From: Rhizobium sp. RCAM05350
GTDB lineage: Bacteria; Pseudomonadota; Alphaproteobacteria; Rhizobiales; Rhizobiaceae
Direction of reading: 5' to 3'
Length of the DNA: 64,000 nt
Assembly (NCBI GenBank): GCA_024426085.1
Contig: CP087975.1
Location: 124,001 to 188,000 of the forward strand
Positions 27,074-36,840 of this stretch are shown one piece after another; positions within the stretch are counted from its first letter, which is position 1; each line of letters opens with the position of its first letter. Position numbers and translations under genes: made by a program. The notes beneath the pieces were generated by a model. The model saw nothing but the letters and a program-made list of their open reading frames with translations. It had not been told where the DNA came from and did no database searches.

Positions 27074-29160
27074 ATGACACCCAAGGCACTTTCGCCCCGC
27101 AAGGGCGGCGCAAACAGGATCGGCACGACGGAAAGCCTTGACGTGATGCCGTTGCGTTATGGCGACGACCCCTATGTCTGGGCCTGCTGGCTCTATTACG
27201 AAGACGGCATGACACAGGGCGAGATCGCCGACGCGATGGGTGTGTCGCGTGCCACCGTCAACAGCTATCTCGCCGATGCGCGAAAAGGGCATCGTCAACA
27301 TCTCGCTGGAGCCGGCTCGCCTCGCCTCGCTGACGATCGCACAGGAACTCAAGCGCCATTTCGGCCTTGCGGACTGTCTCGTGGTCCCGAGCGACGACAA
27401 TGCTCGCCCGTTGATCGACCGGCTCGGCGTTGCCGGCGCCCATGCGCTGCAGAAGCTCCTGAAATCTGGCGATACGCTTGCCGTCGCCTGGGGCCGGACG
27501 ATCCTGTCCGTCGGCGAACATACCAACATAGGCTCGCTGCAGGACATGACCGTGGTCCAGGCGACCGGCGGTACTACAGCCTCCTTTGCCTATACGCCGG
27601 AACTCACCGCTTCGGCCGTCGCACAAGCGATCTCCGCACGCTGCGTCAACATTACGGCACCTGCCATCGTCGCCTCGGCGCAGATGCAGCGCATGCTTCT
27701 GGACGAACCGTTGCTGAAGGAACAATTCGCCACTCTTGCGCGGGCGAACCGTATCGTCTTCGGCATCTCGTCGCTCAGGCCGAATTCGACGATCCACACC
27801 AGCGGCTTCTTCGAATCCGTTCCCTTGCAGCAATATCTGGCAAAAGGTGCTGCAGGCGTGGTTGCCGGGCGCTTCATCGATGAACGCGGCAAGCCCGTGA
27901 CGGGGCCGCTCGACGACCGAACCATCGGCATATCCCTGGAGATGCTGCGCGGTATCGGCACGCGGATCGCGGTCGCGGGCGGTTTTGACAAGGTGCCTGC
28001 GTTGCTCGCGGCACTCCGGGGTGGCTATGCCAACGTGCTGATCACCGACGCGGCGACTGGCGGCGGCATTCTTCGGGCGGATGGCGTGACCAGCCTCGAT
28101 AGCCGCCTGTCGCCCCGGCAGAAGCCGATTTCGATCCCCAGCATCTACCGAACCCACGTCAAGAAGTTCCTCAACAACCCAAATGACGTCGTAGAGGAAA
28201 TGCTCGACGGCGTGGTCAAAGCCCACCGGAAATACCTGGAGCCGATCAAGGGATCACACCGGGCGCTGGTTGCCCGTAACGGACCGCGCAAGGGCAAGGT
28301 CGGCTTGGTCATCGGCGGTGGAACCGGCCATGAGCCGTGCTTCATCGGCTACGTCGGCAAGGGGCTGGCCGATGCGGTTGCCGTCGGCAACATATTCTCC
28401 TCGCCGCCACCCGATCCCATCGTTCAATGCGCGGTAGCGGCTTCCGGTGGCGCAGGCGTCTTGTTCGTCTATGGCAACTATGCTGGCGACGTGATGAACT
28501 TCGAAATGGCCGCCGAAATCGCCGAGGAGCAAGGTATCCCGATCCGGACGGTGCTGACGACCGACGACATCGCCTCATCCCCTTTGGAAGACAAGGAGGG
28601 CCGGCGCGGCGTGGCCGGCAACTTCTTCATCTTCAAGGTCGCGGGTGCAGCCTGCGACCAGGGTCTGACACTAGGCGCCTGCGAAGCCGCGACCCGAAAG
28701 GCCAATGCCCGGACCTTCACCGTCGGCGTCGCTCTGGAACCCTGCTCCATGCCCCAGACCCGGAGGCACAATTTCGAGATCGGCCCAGAGGACATGGAAA
28801 TCGGCATGGGCATTCACGGCGAACCCGGCGTTTCAGCGCGAGCGCATCCGCACCGCCGACGAGGTGGTCGATACGATCATGGACAACATCTTCAAGGAGA
28901 TGAAGGCGCAGCCGGGCGATCGGGTCGCAGTTCTGGTCAACTCTTTCGGCGCGACGCCTCAGATGGAATTATACATCCTGTTCCGCCGCGTCGAGCAGAG
29001 GCTGGCAGCCAAAAACATCGTCATCGAAGCCAACTGGATTGGACATTATTGCACGTCGCTCGACATGGCCGGCGCCTCGATCTCGATCCTGCATCTCGAC
29101 CAGCAGCTGACCGAACTGCTGCATCACCCCTGCGAAACCGCGGTCCTGAATATCAACTAG
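27074..29160 (+). pseudogene. SorC-type sugar-binding transcriptional regulator fused to DhaK, two frameshifts
   Basis: One long protein of about 695 residues. N-terminus: helix-turn-helix YEDGMTQGEIADAMGVSRAT (residues about 40-60). Middle: SorC-type effector domain (DTLAVAWGRTILSVGEHTNI, VVAGRFIDERGKPVTGPLDD, MLRGIGTRIAVAGGFDKVPA). After a ~25-residue linker: a full DhaK with VIGGGTGHEPCFIGYVG, YGNYAGDVMN and GMGIHGEPGV. Regulator domain and DhaK are in the same uninterrupted frame from about 27290 to 28830. Frame breaks lie at about 27283 (after the HTH) and 28838 (extra T after GEPGV). Such fusions are, to my knowledge, annotated in rhizobia; the DhaK domain may sense or process the substrate. 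Confidence 0.8.
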
Positions 29161-29217
29161 CTTGCAGCCAGCGGTCGGCTAGGACCGTAGGTCTTGCAAG
29201 GTACCGGGAGGAATACC

Positions 29218-29856
29218 ATGTCGGAGAACGCGGCACGTAGCATGGCCAGGATGTTTCAGATGATGTCGCAGATCATCGAAGCCGAAAAGGATCATCTCTC
29301 GGAACTCGACGGGGCAATTGGCGACGGCGATCACGGGATTACCATGTCGATCGGCTTTCGCGCCATCAATGCCGAATTGTCGAAGCTCAATCTTGACCGG
29401 GCAAGCCCTTCCGATGTGATGTCGGCGGCGGCCACTGCATTTTTGAACGCTGTGGGCGCATCCACCGGACCGCTTTATGCAACCGGCTTCCGGCGCGCAT
29501 CCAAGGCATTGGCAGGTCGTGCAGAGCTGGATTTGCAAGCTTGCGCCGATATGATCGAAGCCATTTCCGCCGGTATCCGCGAGCGCGGAAAGGGGCAGCG
29601 TGGCGACAAGACGATGCTTGATGTCTGGCTCCCGGCTGCAGACGCCGCTGCGAATGCGCTGTCAGAGAACAAGACTTCGAGCGCGTTCTGGAACGATGTG
29701 CTGAGTTCGGCTGAAAATGGTGCCGCCGCCACCCGTTCGATGATCGCGACCAAGGGGCGCGCGGCAAGGGTCCGCGAACGGTCACTCGGTCACATCGACC
29801 CTGGCGCTGCATCCGCAGCCCTTTTAATCCGAGTGATGGCCGAAACACGTTGGTGA
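29218..29856 (+). CDS. dhaL: Dihydroxyacetone kinase-type subunit DhaL (second copy)
   Basis: 212 residues, intact. AIGDGDHGITMSIGF binds the nucleotide; then VGASTGPLYATGFRRAS, QRGDKTMLDVWLPAA and GRAARVRERSLGHIDPGAAS. ATG 29218 is preceded by GGGAGGAATACC. Partner of the DhaK domain in the preceding fusion. 29857-30050 behind it holds no gene. Confidence 0.85.
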   Translation: MSENAARSMARMFQMMSQIIEAEKDHLSELDGAIGDGDHGITMSIGFRAINAELSKLNLDRASPSDVMSAAATAFLNAVGASTGPLYATGFRRASKALAGRAELDLQACADMIEAISAGIRERGKGQRGDKTMLDVWLPAADAAANALSENKTSSAFWNDVLSSAENGAAATRSMIATKGRAARVRERSLGHIDPGAASAALLIRVMAETRW

Positions 29857-30050
29857 GAGTGCCATTCGAAACAAAGTATGTAGCGTTTCCGGAGGCTTGT
29901 TTTTCCAGAAATAACGCCGCGGTCGTTACCAGCGTTTTAGTTTGGCCGCTCTGAGAGACGACCAATGGCCCGCGGCATTCGGTTATTGATAGGTGTCTCC
30001 CATTTCAGGCCGCTCGGCACTCGCTCGTGGATATCGGAGGATGTGTGCTT

Positions 30051-30872
30051 GGGGCACAATAACATTAACCCAGCAGCCATCGAAATGTGGGATCTGGCAT
30101 CATGACCAGATTAGCTGGTGATCCTCTTTATCGTCGTCACCGATTTCCAGCTGACGTCATCGCCCATGCGGTATGGCTCTATTTCCGGTTTCCGTTGAGC
30201 CTGCGTATGGTCGAAGATCTGGTAGCCAAACGCGGCATCATAGTGTCTCATCAGACAGTGAGACTTTGGGCGGAGAAATTCGGCAGGCATTTCGCCAATG
30301 AAATTCGGAGGCGATCAGCCGGCAGGCTCGGCGACAAGTGGCATCTGGACGAGGTCGTAATCACCATCCAGGGAAAGAAGCGCTGGCTGTGGCGGGCCGT
30401 CGATCAGGATGGTTTTGTTCTCGACGCCCTGGTGCAAAGTCGCCGCAATGCCAAGGCTACAAAACGCCTGATGCGAAAGCTTCTCAAGGGTCAAGGCCGT
30501 TCGCCTCGTGTGATGATCACGGGCAAGCTCCGATCCTAAGGTGCCGCAAAACGCGATTTCATGCCCGGCGTCGAACATCACTCACACAAGGGCTTGAACA
30601 ATCGAGCCGAGAATTCCCATCAGCCGATCCGAAGATGTGAGACGATCATGAAGCGGTTTAAGTCAGCACGACATCTTCAGCGTTTCGTATCCATCCACGA
30701 CCCAATCGCTAACCTCGTGCACATTCCCCGCCACGATATTCCACCACCCACCATCGAGAACTGCGAGCCGCTGCTTTGGGTGCCTGGCACCAGATCGTTC
30801 GCCTTCAAGCCGCCTGAACCAAAGCCTCAAGTCCACATCTTGAATGCACAGCGTTGAAGTTACAGTGCCGCC
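30051..30872 (+). mobile_element. IS6-family insertion sequence (second type)
   Basis: About 822 bases bounded by imperfect terminal repeats: GGGGCACAATAACATTAAC on the left and, reversed, GGCGGCACTGTAACTTCAAC on the right. Contains one transposase gene related to, but clearly distinct from, that at 19496. It sits immediately before nuoJ. No target duplication recognised. Confidence 0.65.
30102..30857 (+). pseudogene. IS6-family transposase with ochre codon and lost catalytic Asp
   Basis: Same frame throughout: RFPADVIAHAVWLYFRFPLS, HTH VSHQTVRLWAEKFG, catalytic WHLDEVVITI, third catalytic residue in NNRAENSH. The second catalytic Asp (ITDKL in the relative at 19496) is Gly here (MITGKLRS), and two codons later TAA replaces the Tyr codon of LRSYGAAK. 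Two independent inactivating substitutions; no indel. Confidence 0.8.
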
Positions 30873-31082
30873 CACCGTCCACTCACTATGGATCTATCCA
30901 AAGCGCTTCGCTAGCGGCCTTCGCCACAGCCGGACTGGCCTGATCTTGCTCCGCCGACGACAATAATCTTGTGAAAAATCCGATATTAGGGCACAATTTG
31001 TGAACGCATCGGAAGTTGCGGCGCAATCTCAAATCCGGCCGTCTCGCGCCGGGTAGCAGTTCGCGTCGGAGGATCGGCGTCG

Positions 31083-31583
31083 ATGGATCAGGGGTTCTTT
31101 CTTCTGTTCGCTACGGTGTCCGTGGTCACCGCCCTGACGGTGGTCCTGGCGCGGAATCCGGTTCACAGTGCATTGGCGCTGATGGCGTGTTTCCTCAATA
31201 TCTCGGCAATCTTCGTCTTGCTCGAGGCGCCGTTGCTCGCAGTCATCCAGATCTTCGTCTATGTCGGCGCGATCATGGTCCTGTTCCTGTTCGTGATCAT
31301 GATGATCGATGTACATGAAGCGGTGTTGCAGCGGTTCTTGCCCGGCGGCAACCTGCCGGCCATGGTGCTGCTCGTCGTGCTTGGGATCGAGATGCTGGTG
31401 CTGGTGCTCTGGAGCGACCGCTTTGCAGTCACGGAGCCCGTCGCCATGGGCGGCGGCGATCAGATCAAGCAGCTCAGCACGACACTTTTCGCCGACTATC
31501 TCCTGCCGTTCGAAGCCGCCTCCGTCATCCTGCTGGCCGCCCTGGTCGGCGCGATCGTGCTGGCGCGCAAGGAGCAGGGATGA
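31083..31583 (+). CDS. nuoJ: NADH-quinone oxidoreductase subunit J
   Basis: 166 residues, intact, five hydrophobic helices. The TM3 region VIQIFVYVGAIMVLFLFVIM with the pi-bulge glycine is diagnostic of NuoJ. ATG 31083 follows CGGAGGATCGGCG. The stop overlaps the nuoK start. First gene of the plus-strand part of the complex I cluster; the IS at 30051 lies just upstream, so nuoH and nuoI are not where they would normally precede it. Confidence 0.92.
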   Translation: MDQGFFLLFATVSVVTALTVVLARNPVHSALALMACFLNISAIFVLLEAPLLAVIQIFVYVGAIMVLFLFVIMMIDVHEAVLQRFLPGGNLPAMVLLVVLGIEMLVLVLWSDRFAVTEPVAMGGGDQIKQLSTTLFADYLLPFEAASVILLAALVGAIVLARKEQG

Positions 31584-31885
31584 TGGTTCCGCTCTCGTGG
31601 TACATTCTGCTCGGAGTGGTCCTGTTCGTGATCGGAGCAGCGGGCGTGCTGCTCCGGCGCAATATTCTGGTCGTGCTGATGTCGCTGGAGCTGCTGCTCA
31701 ACTCGGTCAACATCAATTTCATCGCTTTCGGACGTTACTACGGCGATTTCCGCAGGCAGATCTTCGCGATCTTCGTGATCGCAATCACCGCGGCGGAAGT
31801 TGCCGTCGCCCTCGGTATCCTGGTCGCCCTCGTGAGGAACAAGTCAACCCTCAAGGTCGACGAGGTGACCATGATGAAAGGATAG
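31580..31885 (+). CDS. nuoK: NADH-quinone oxidoreductase subunit K
   Basis: 101 residues, intact, three helices. VVLMSLELLLNSVNINFIAF holds the conserved membrane glutamate of TM2, and FVIAITAAEVAVALGILVAL the one of TM3 that line the E-channel. ATGA overlap with nuoJ. Confidence 0.93.
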   Translation: MMVPLSWYILLGVVLFVIGAAGVLLRRNILVVLMSLELLLNSVNINFIAFGRYYGDFRRQIFAIFVIAITAAEVAVALGILVALVRNKSTLKVDEVTMMKG

Positions 31886-31889
31886 CGGT

Positions 31890-33352
31890 TTGGACCCGGT
31901 GATATCGATCCGGCCGCTGCTTGCCGTCGCCGTCGCAGGTCTGGCGGCCCTTGCGATTCTCCTTCTGAACAACCGCGAGAAACTCCACGATGTCGTCTCG
32001 CCGTTGGCGGCGATCGTCATGTTCACGATTGTCGTCTCGATGGCGCCCACCGTGCTTTCGGGCGGGACGGTCGATTTGCGCCTGTTTGAGATCCTGCCGG
32101 GGATCGACTTCGCTTTCCGGGTCGACGCGCTCGGCATGGTGTTTGCCACCGTCTCGTCGCTCTTGTGGATCGTGGCGGCGATCTATTCCATCGGCTACAT
32201 GCGCCACTTGAACGAGCATGCGCAGACCCGGTTCTTCGCCTGTTTCGCCGCCAGTCTCGCGGCGGCCGTCGGGGGCGCCTTTTCCGCGAACCTGTTCACG
32301 CTGGTGATCTTCTACGAGGTGCTCAGCCTCGTCACCTATCCGCTTGTTTACCACCACGAGGACGAACAGGGATGGGCGGGCAGCCGCAAGTACCTCGTCT
32401 ATTTGATGGGCGCGTCGAAGAGCGTGCTTCTCGCCGCGCTGGCGCTGACCTACCACATTGCGGGCTCGCTCGACTTTGTGGCCGGGGGCCTGCTGGCCAG
32501 GGCCGACACCTCGGCACCGCTGCTGACGGTCGTCTATTTCTGCTATCTCTTCGGTTTCGCCAAGGCTGCCGTGATGCCGATGCACGCCTGGCTGCCTGCC
32601 GCGATGGTGGCCCCGACACCGGTCAGCGCGCTCCTGCATGCAGTGGCCGTGGTCAAGATGGGCGTGTTCTGCGTGCTGCGAGTGGTATTCCACGTTTTCG
32701 GCACGGGGCTGGTGGACGGGCTGGGGCTGGGTATCGCCACGGCCTATCTGGTCTCTTTCACAATCCTGATGGCGTCCGTCTACGCCCTGACGCGGGATGA
32801 CCTGAAAGCGAGGCTCGCCTATTCGACGGTCAGCCAGCTCTCCTACATCGTGTTGGGCGCGGTTCTATTGTCGCCGGTCGCGATGGTCGGTGGAATCATC
32901 CACATTGCGGCACATGCATTCTCCAAGATCACCCTCTTCTTCTGCGCCGGGTCGATCTTTTGCGCGTCCGGCAAGCGGAATATCAGCGACATGGCGGGCA
33001 TCGGCCGCAGGCTGCCCTGGACGATGGGGGCTTTTTTCGTCGCCTCGCTGAGCATGATCGGGGTGCCGCCGACCGCGGGCTTTATCAGCAAGTGGTATCT
33101 GGCGTGGGGCTCGGTGGAGGCGGGGAAATCGCGTTCCTGATCGTGCTCCTGGCGAGCTCGGTGCTGAATGCCGCCTACTTCCTACCGGTCAGCTATGTCG
33201 CCTTTTTCGGGACGGAGACGCAGGAAAGTCCGGCGACGGTCCGTGAAATTCCGATGATGACGATCCCGCTGGTCGCGACTGCCGTCCTGTCGGTGTCGAT
33301 GGGCATCTTCCCCGACTATTTTCTCACCCTGGCGGACGGAGTGGTCAGATGA
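31890..33352 (+). pseudogene. Complex I antiporter-like subunit 1 (MrpD/NuoM-type), frameshifted
   Basis: About 487 residues, 13-14 helices, without a C-terminal lateral-helix extension. Proton-channel motifs: VIFYEVLSLVTYPLV (TM5 Glu), LAYSTVSQLSYIVLGAVL, and AAHAFSKITLFFCAGSI with the key Lys. One frame break near 33115 (GGGGAAATC region); the tail continues EIAFLIVLLASSVLNAAYFL. TTG at 31890, 4 bases after nuoK. Rhizobial nuo2-type clusters carry such a gene annotated as cation/proton antiporter subunit D. It is one of four pump-like subunits here. Confidence 0.8.
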
Positions 33353-33603
33353 TCAAGCGTGTCGTCGACTTCTTTGGTGACGAAGAACATGCGAACCAGC
33401 GCCGCCGCCTGTTCTATCTGGTGCTCGTTCTGATCGTCATCGCCGACCTCCTGGTCCCCCGCGAACACGCCGAATACCTGTGGGACAGCCTGCCGGGCTG
33501 GTCGGCCGTCTACGGCTTCTCATCCTGCGTGCTGCTGATTTTCGTATCCAAGTTCCTCGGCCATCGGGCTGGGCTCATGCAGCGCGAGGACTATTATGAC
33601 TGA
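33349..33603 (+). CDS. Small two-helix membrane protein of the complex I cluster
   Basis: 84 residues, intact. A charged N-terminus with DFFGDEEHANQRRR, helix 1 LFYLVLVLIVIADLLV, a polar loop EHAEYLWDSLPGWSAV, helix 2 YGFSSCVLLIFVSKFLG, and an acidic tail EDYYD. Overlaps the preceding stop (ATGA) and the next start by 8 bases, so translated together with two pump subunits. No known complex I subunit matches; possibly an accessory subunit needed to dock the additional pump. Confidence 0.7.
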   Translation: MIKRVVDFFGDEEHANQRRRLFYLVLVLIVIADLLVPREHAEYLWDSLPGWSAVYGFSSCVLLIFVSKFLGHRAGLMQREDYYD

Positions 33604-35359
33604 CTTCGTCCACCCCGCCCTCATCTTCATTCTCGGCGCCCTGCCGATCCCGTTCCTGAACGGATCGATCCGCAAGACCTATCTGCTGCTGATCCCGGCA
33701 CTGGCGATCCTCGCCGTGCTGACGATACAACCGGGAAACTACGGCGCGGCGCAGTTCATCGGCCAGGAAATCCTGATCGCCAAGGTCGACAAGCTGAGCA
33801 TCGTGTTTGCCACCGTTTTCACCATTATGGCGATGATCGGAATGGTATATGCGCTGCATCTGCCTCGCCCCGGCCAGCATGTCGCGGCGTTCGTCTATGT
33901 CGGCAGCGCGCTCGGCGTCGTGTTCGCCGGCGACTACCTGACGCTCTACCTGTTCTGGGAAGGCATGGCGTTTGCTTCTGCCTATCTGATCTTCGCCCAG
34001 CGCGGGCGGCAAGCGGTCGCCGCTGGCTTCCCGCTATCTCATGGTCCACATCACCGGCGGCGTCGTTCTGCTCGGTGGCGTCATTCTCCACGGGCTCGCC
34101 TCAGACTCGCTGCTTTTCGGCCCGATCGAGGGGGAGATGGGCGTCGCCGCCTACCTGATCCTTGCCGGGTTCCTGCTCAATGCCGCAGTGCCGCCGCTCA
34201 ACGCCTGGCTGACCGACGCCTATCCGGAGGCGACTGTCACTGGGGCGGTGTTCATGAGTGCCTTCACCACCAAGACCGCCGTCTATGTGCTGGCCCGGGC
34301 GTTTCCGGGGACCGAGCTTCTCGTTTGGCTCGGCACCGCGATGGCGCTCTACGGCGTCATCTACGCGGTGCTCGAGAACGACTGCCGGCGGCTGCTCGCC
34401 TATCACATCGTCAGCCAGGTGGGCTACATGGTGGCGGGCGTCGGTATCGGGACCGAATTGGCGGTGAACGGGGCCACCAGTCATGCCTTCGCGCATATCC
34501 TCTACAAGGCGCTCCTGTTCATGGGCGCTGGGGCGGTGATCTATGTCACCGGCCGTCGCAAGCTCACCGAGCTTGGTGGGCTCTACAAGACCATGCCGAT
34601 GACCGTGGCGCTGTACATGGTCGGCGCTGTCACCAATCTCGGCGTTTCCGTTCTTCTCCGGCTTTGTCACCAAGTCGATGGTGGTGGCCGCCGCCGGACA
34701 GGATCATCGCGCGCTGGTGGTGCTGGCGCTGACGATGGCGTCGGCGGGGACGTTCCTGCACACCGGACTCAAGCTCCCGTATTACATGTTTTTCGGCGCG
34801 GACCGGAAACTGGAGGCGCAGGAGCCGCCGCGCAACATGCTGGTTGCGATGGGTATGGCGGCGGTGCTCTGCATCGCGATCGGGATCTTCCCCCAGCCGC
34901 TTTACGCTTGCTGCCCTATCCGGTCGATTTCGAGACCCTACACCGGCGTCCATGTCACCGAGAGCCTCGGCGTGCTGATGTTCACCGCCTTGGGCTTTGT
35001 CATATTCCTCAGGGCGCTCGATCCCGAGAACACGATCAGCATCGACACTGACTGGTTCTACCGCAAGGGCGCACGGATCTTCATGTGGATCGCCGCAAAA
35101 CCGCTGGCGCGCTACGAGAAGGCGGTGAGCGACGTGTCCGAGACCGCGGCGCTGCCCTTCCTGCATGGGACGGCGCGGGCAGGACTGTGGGTCGATCTCA
35201 ACAGGTGTGGACGGCACCGTGAACGGTGTTGCCCGCTCAATCCTGCGTGGCGGTGGGGCGTTGCGGCGGCTCCAGACCGGCGTCGTGACCCATTATGTGC
35301 TGGCGATGATCGTCGGTGTGATCGCAGCCACCGTCATCTTTGCCGTGGCGTGGCGGTAG
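33596..35359 (+). pseudogene. Complex I antiporter-like subunit 2 (NuoL-like with C-terminal helix), several frameshifts
   Basis: About 587 residues if repaired. The pump core shows LTLYLFWEGMAFASAYLIF (TM5 Glu), NAAVPPLNAWLTDAYPEATV, LLAYHIVSQVGYMVAGVGIG, and SHAFAHILYKALLFMGAGAV with the channel Lys. After the last core helix a long polar/amphipathic stretch follows (WFYRKGARIFMWIAAKPLAR and on to SILRGGGALRRLQTG), then a final helix VLAMIVGVIAATVIFAVAW: the layout of the NuoL lateral helix and anchor. Frame breaks near 34030, 34640, 34910-34945 (two that compensate) and 35205. It is the probable distal subunit. Confidence 0.78.
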
Positions 35360-35367
35360 GGGGTGCG

Positions 35368-36825
35368 ATGGAGTTCCCGCTACTCAGTCTCATCGTATTC
35401 ACGCCCGTCGCCGGTGCAGCGGTTCTGATGTTTCTTCGCAGCGACGATGCGGTGCGGTGGACAGCGCTAGGTATCACCGTCATCGACCTTGCTCTCTGCA
35501 TTGCCATGCTGGCCAGCTTTGACACCACGACCCACGAGATGCAGTTCACCGAGAGGCGCCCGTGGGTGCCCGCGCTCGGGATTACCTATGCGCTTGGCAT
35601 CGACGGAATAAGCGCGCTCTTCGTGTTCCTGACCGCGCTGTTGGGCTTAATCTGCGTGCTCGCCTCGTGGGTCGCGATCGACCGCAAGGTGAAGGAGTTC
35701 ATGGTCAGTCTGCTCACCATGCAGGCGCTGATGCTGGGGGTGTTCTGCGCGCTCGACCTGTTCCTGTTCTATGTCTTCTGGGAGGCGATGCTGATCCCGA
35801 TGTACCTGATCATCGGCGTCTGGGGCGGCGAAGGCCGGGTCTATGCGGCGTTCAAGTTCTTCCTCTACACGCTCGCGGGCAGCCTCCTGTTCCTGGTCGG
35901 TGTCATCGTGCTCTATTTCCACGGCGGTGAGACCTTCGACATCCTTGCGCTGACGGCTCAGGATTTGCCGTTCCAGGTCCAGTCCTGGCTGTTCTTCGCC
36001 TTCCTGATCGCCTTCGCCGTCAAGGTGCCGATGGTCCCGGTCCATACCTGGTTGCCGGACGCCCATGTGCAGGCGCCGACGGCGGGCAGCATCATCCTCG
36101 CCGGAGTGCTCCTCAAGATGGGCGCCTACGGGTTCCTCCGGTTCTCGCTGCCGATGCTGCCGGAGGCGACGGTCTATTATTCGACGCTGATGCTTTCGCT
36201 TTCGGCGCTTGCGATCGTCTATGGCGGGTTTCTTGCGCTGGCGCAGGACGACCTGAAGAAGCTGGTGGCCTATTCCAGCATCAGCCACATGGGCTTCGTG
36301 ACGATGGGGATTTTTGCGCTGAACCTCCGCGGGCTCGAGGGAGGCATCCTGCAAATGTTCAATCATGGCGTAACGACCGGCGCGTTGTTCCTGTTCGTCG
36401 GCCTGATCTACGAGCGGACCCATACCCGTAGCATCGCCGAATATGGCGGGCTGATGAAGGCGGCGCCGGTCTATACGACGTTTCTGGCGCTGTTCACCCT
36501 GTCGTCGATGGCGCTGCCGGGAACGAATTCGTTCGTGGGCGAGTTACTGGTGCTGTCGGGCGGCTTTGCGGCCAACCTGGCCGTCAGCGCGGCCGCCGTT
36601 TTAGGCGCATTGCTGGGCGCTGCCTATTTGCTTGGCATGTATCGAAAGGTCGCGCTTGGTCCGGCCAGCGTCGGCGTCCGGTACAAGATCCACGACGTGA
36701 ACGCGCGCGAGATGGCTGCGATCCTGCCGCTGGCCGTCTTCGTGCTTTGGGTCGGGCTCTATCCGAAACCCTTTCTCAACATCATCGACGTCTCAGGTGA
36801 AGCATCTGCTGGCGCAGGTGCATGA
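35368..36825 (+). CDS. nuoM: NADH-quinone oxidoreductase subunit M
   Basis: 485 residues, 14 helices. FYVFWEAMLIPMYLIIGVWG carries the TM5 Glu, FAVKVPMVPVHTWLPDAHVQ and MFNHGVTTGALFLFVGLIYE the channel residues, and LVAYSSISHMGFVTMGIFAL is typical of NuoM. Nine bases after the preceding stop. The C-terminus may be off-frame: the alternative frame from about 36798 gives VKHLLAQVHDKGSGQ and ends at 36844, overlapping nuoN by ATGA as elsewhere in this operon. Confidence 0.9.
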   Translation: MEFPLLSLIVFTPVAGAAVLMFLRSDDAVRWTALGITVIDLALCIAMLASFDTTTHEMQFTERRPWVPALGITYALGIDGISALFVFLTALLGLICVLASWVAIDRKVKEFMVSLLTMQALMLGVFCALDLFLFYVFWEAMLIPMYLIIGVWGGEGRVYAAFKFFLYTLAGSLLFLVGVIVLYFHGGETFDILALTAQDLPFQVQSWLFFAFLIAFAVKVPMVPVHTWLPDAHVQAPTAGSIILAGVLLKMGAYGFLRFSLPMLPEATVYYSTLMLSLSALAIVYGGFLALAQDDLKKLVAYSSISHMGFVTMGIFALNLRGLEGGILQMFNHGVTTGALFLFVGLIYERTHTRSIAEYGGLMKAAPVYTTFLALFTLSSMALPGTNSFVGELLVLSGGFAANLAVSAAAVLGALLGAAYLLGMYRKVALGPASVGVRYKIHDVNAREMAAILPLAVFVLWVGLYPKPFLNIIDVSGEASAGAGA

Positions 36826-36840
36826 TAAAGGCAGCGGCCA

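Noticed and set aside
31890..33352. The first pump-like gene as part of a separate Mrp antiporter operon.
   Set aside because: No mrpA, B, C, E, F or G genes are present, and it sits between nuoK and nuoM with tight spacing.
31851..36423. Long minus-strand frames opposite the nuo pump genes (for example 31851-32693 and 35647-36423).
   Set aside because: Rich in H, R, D, Q and E, as expected from the complement of hydrophobic membrane codons. No family features.
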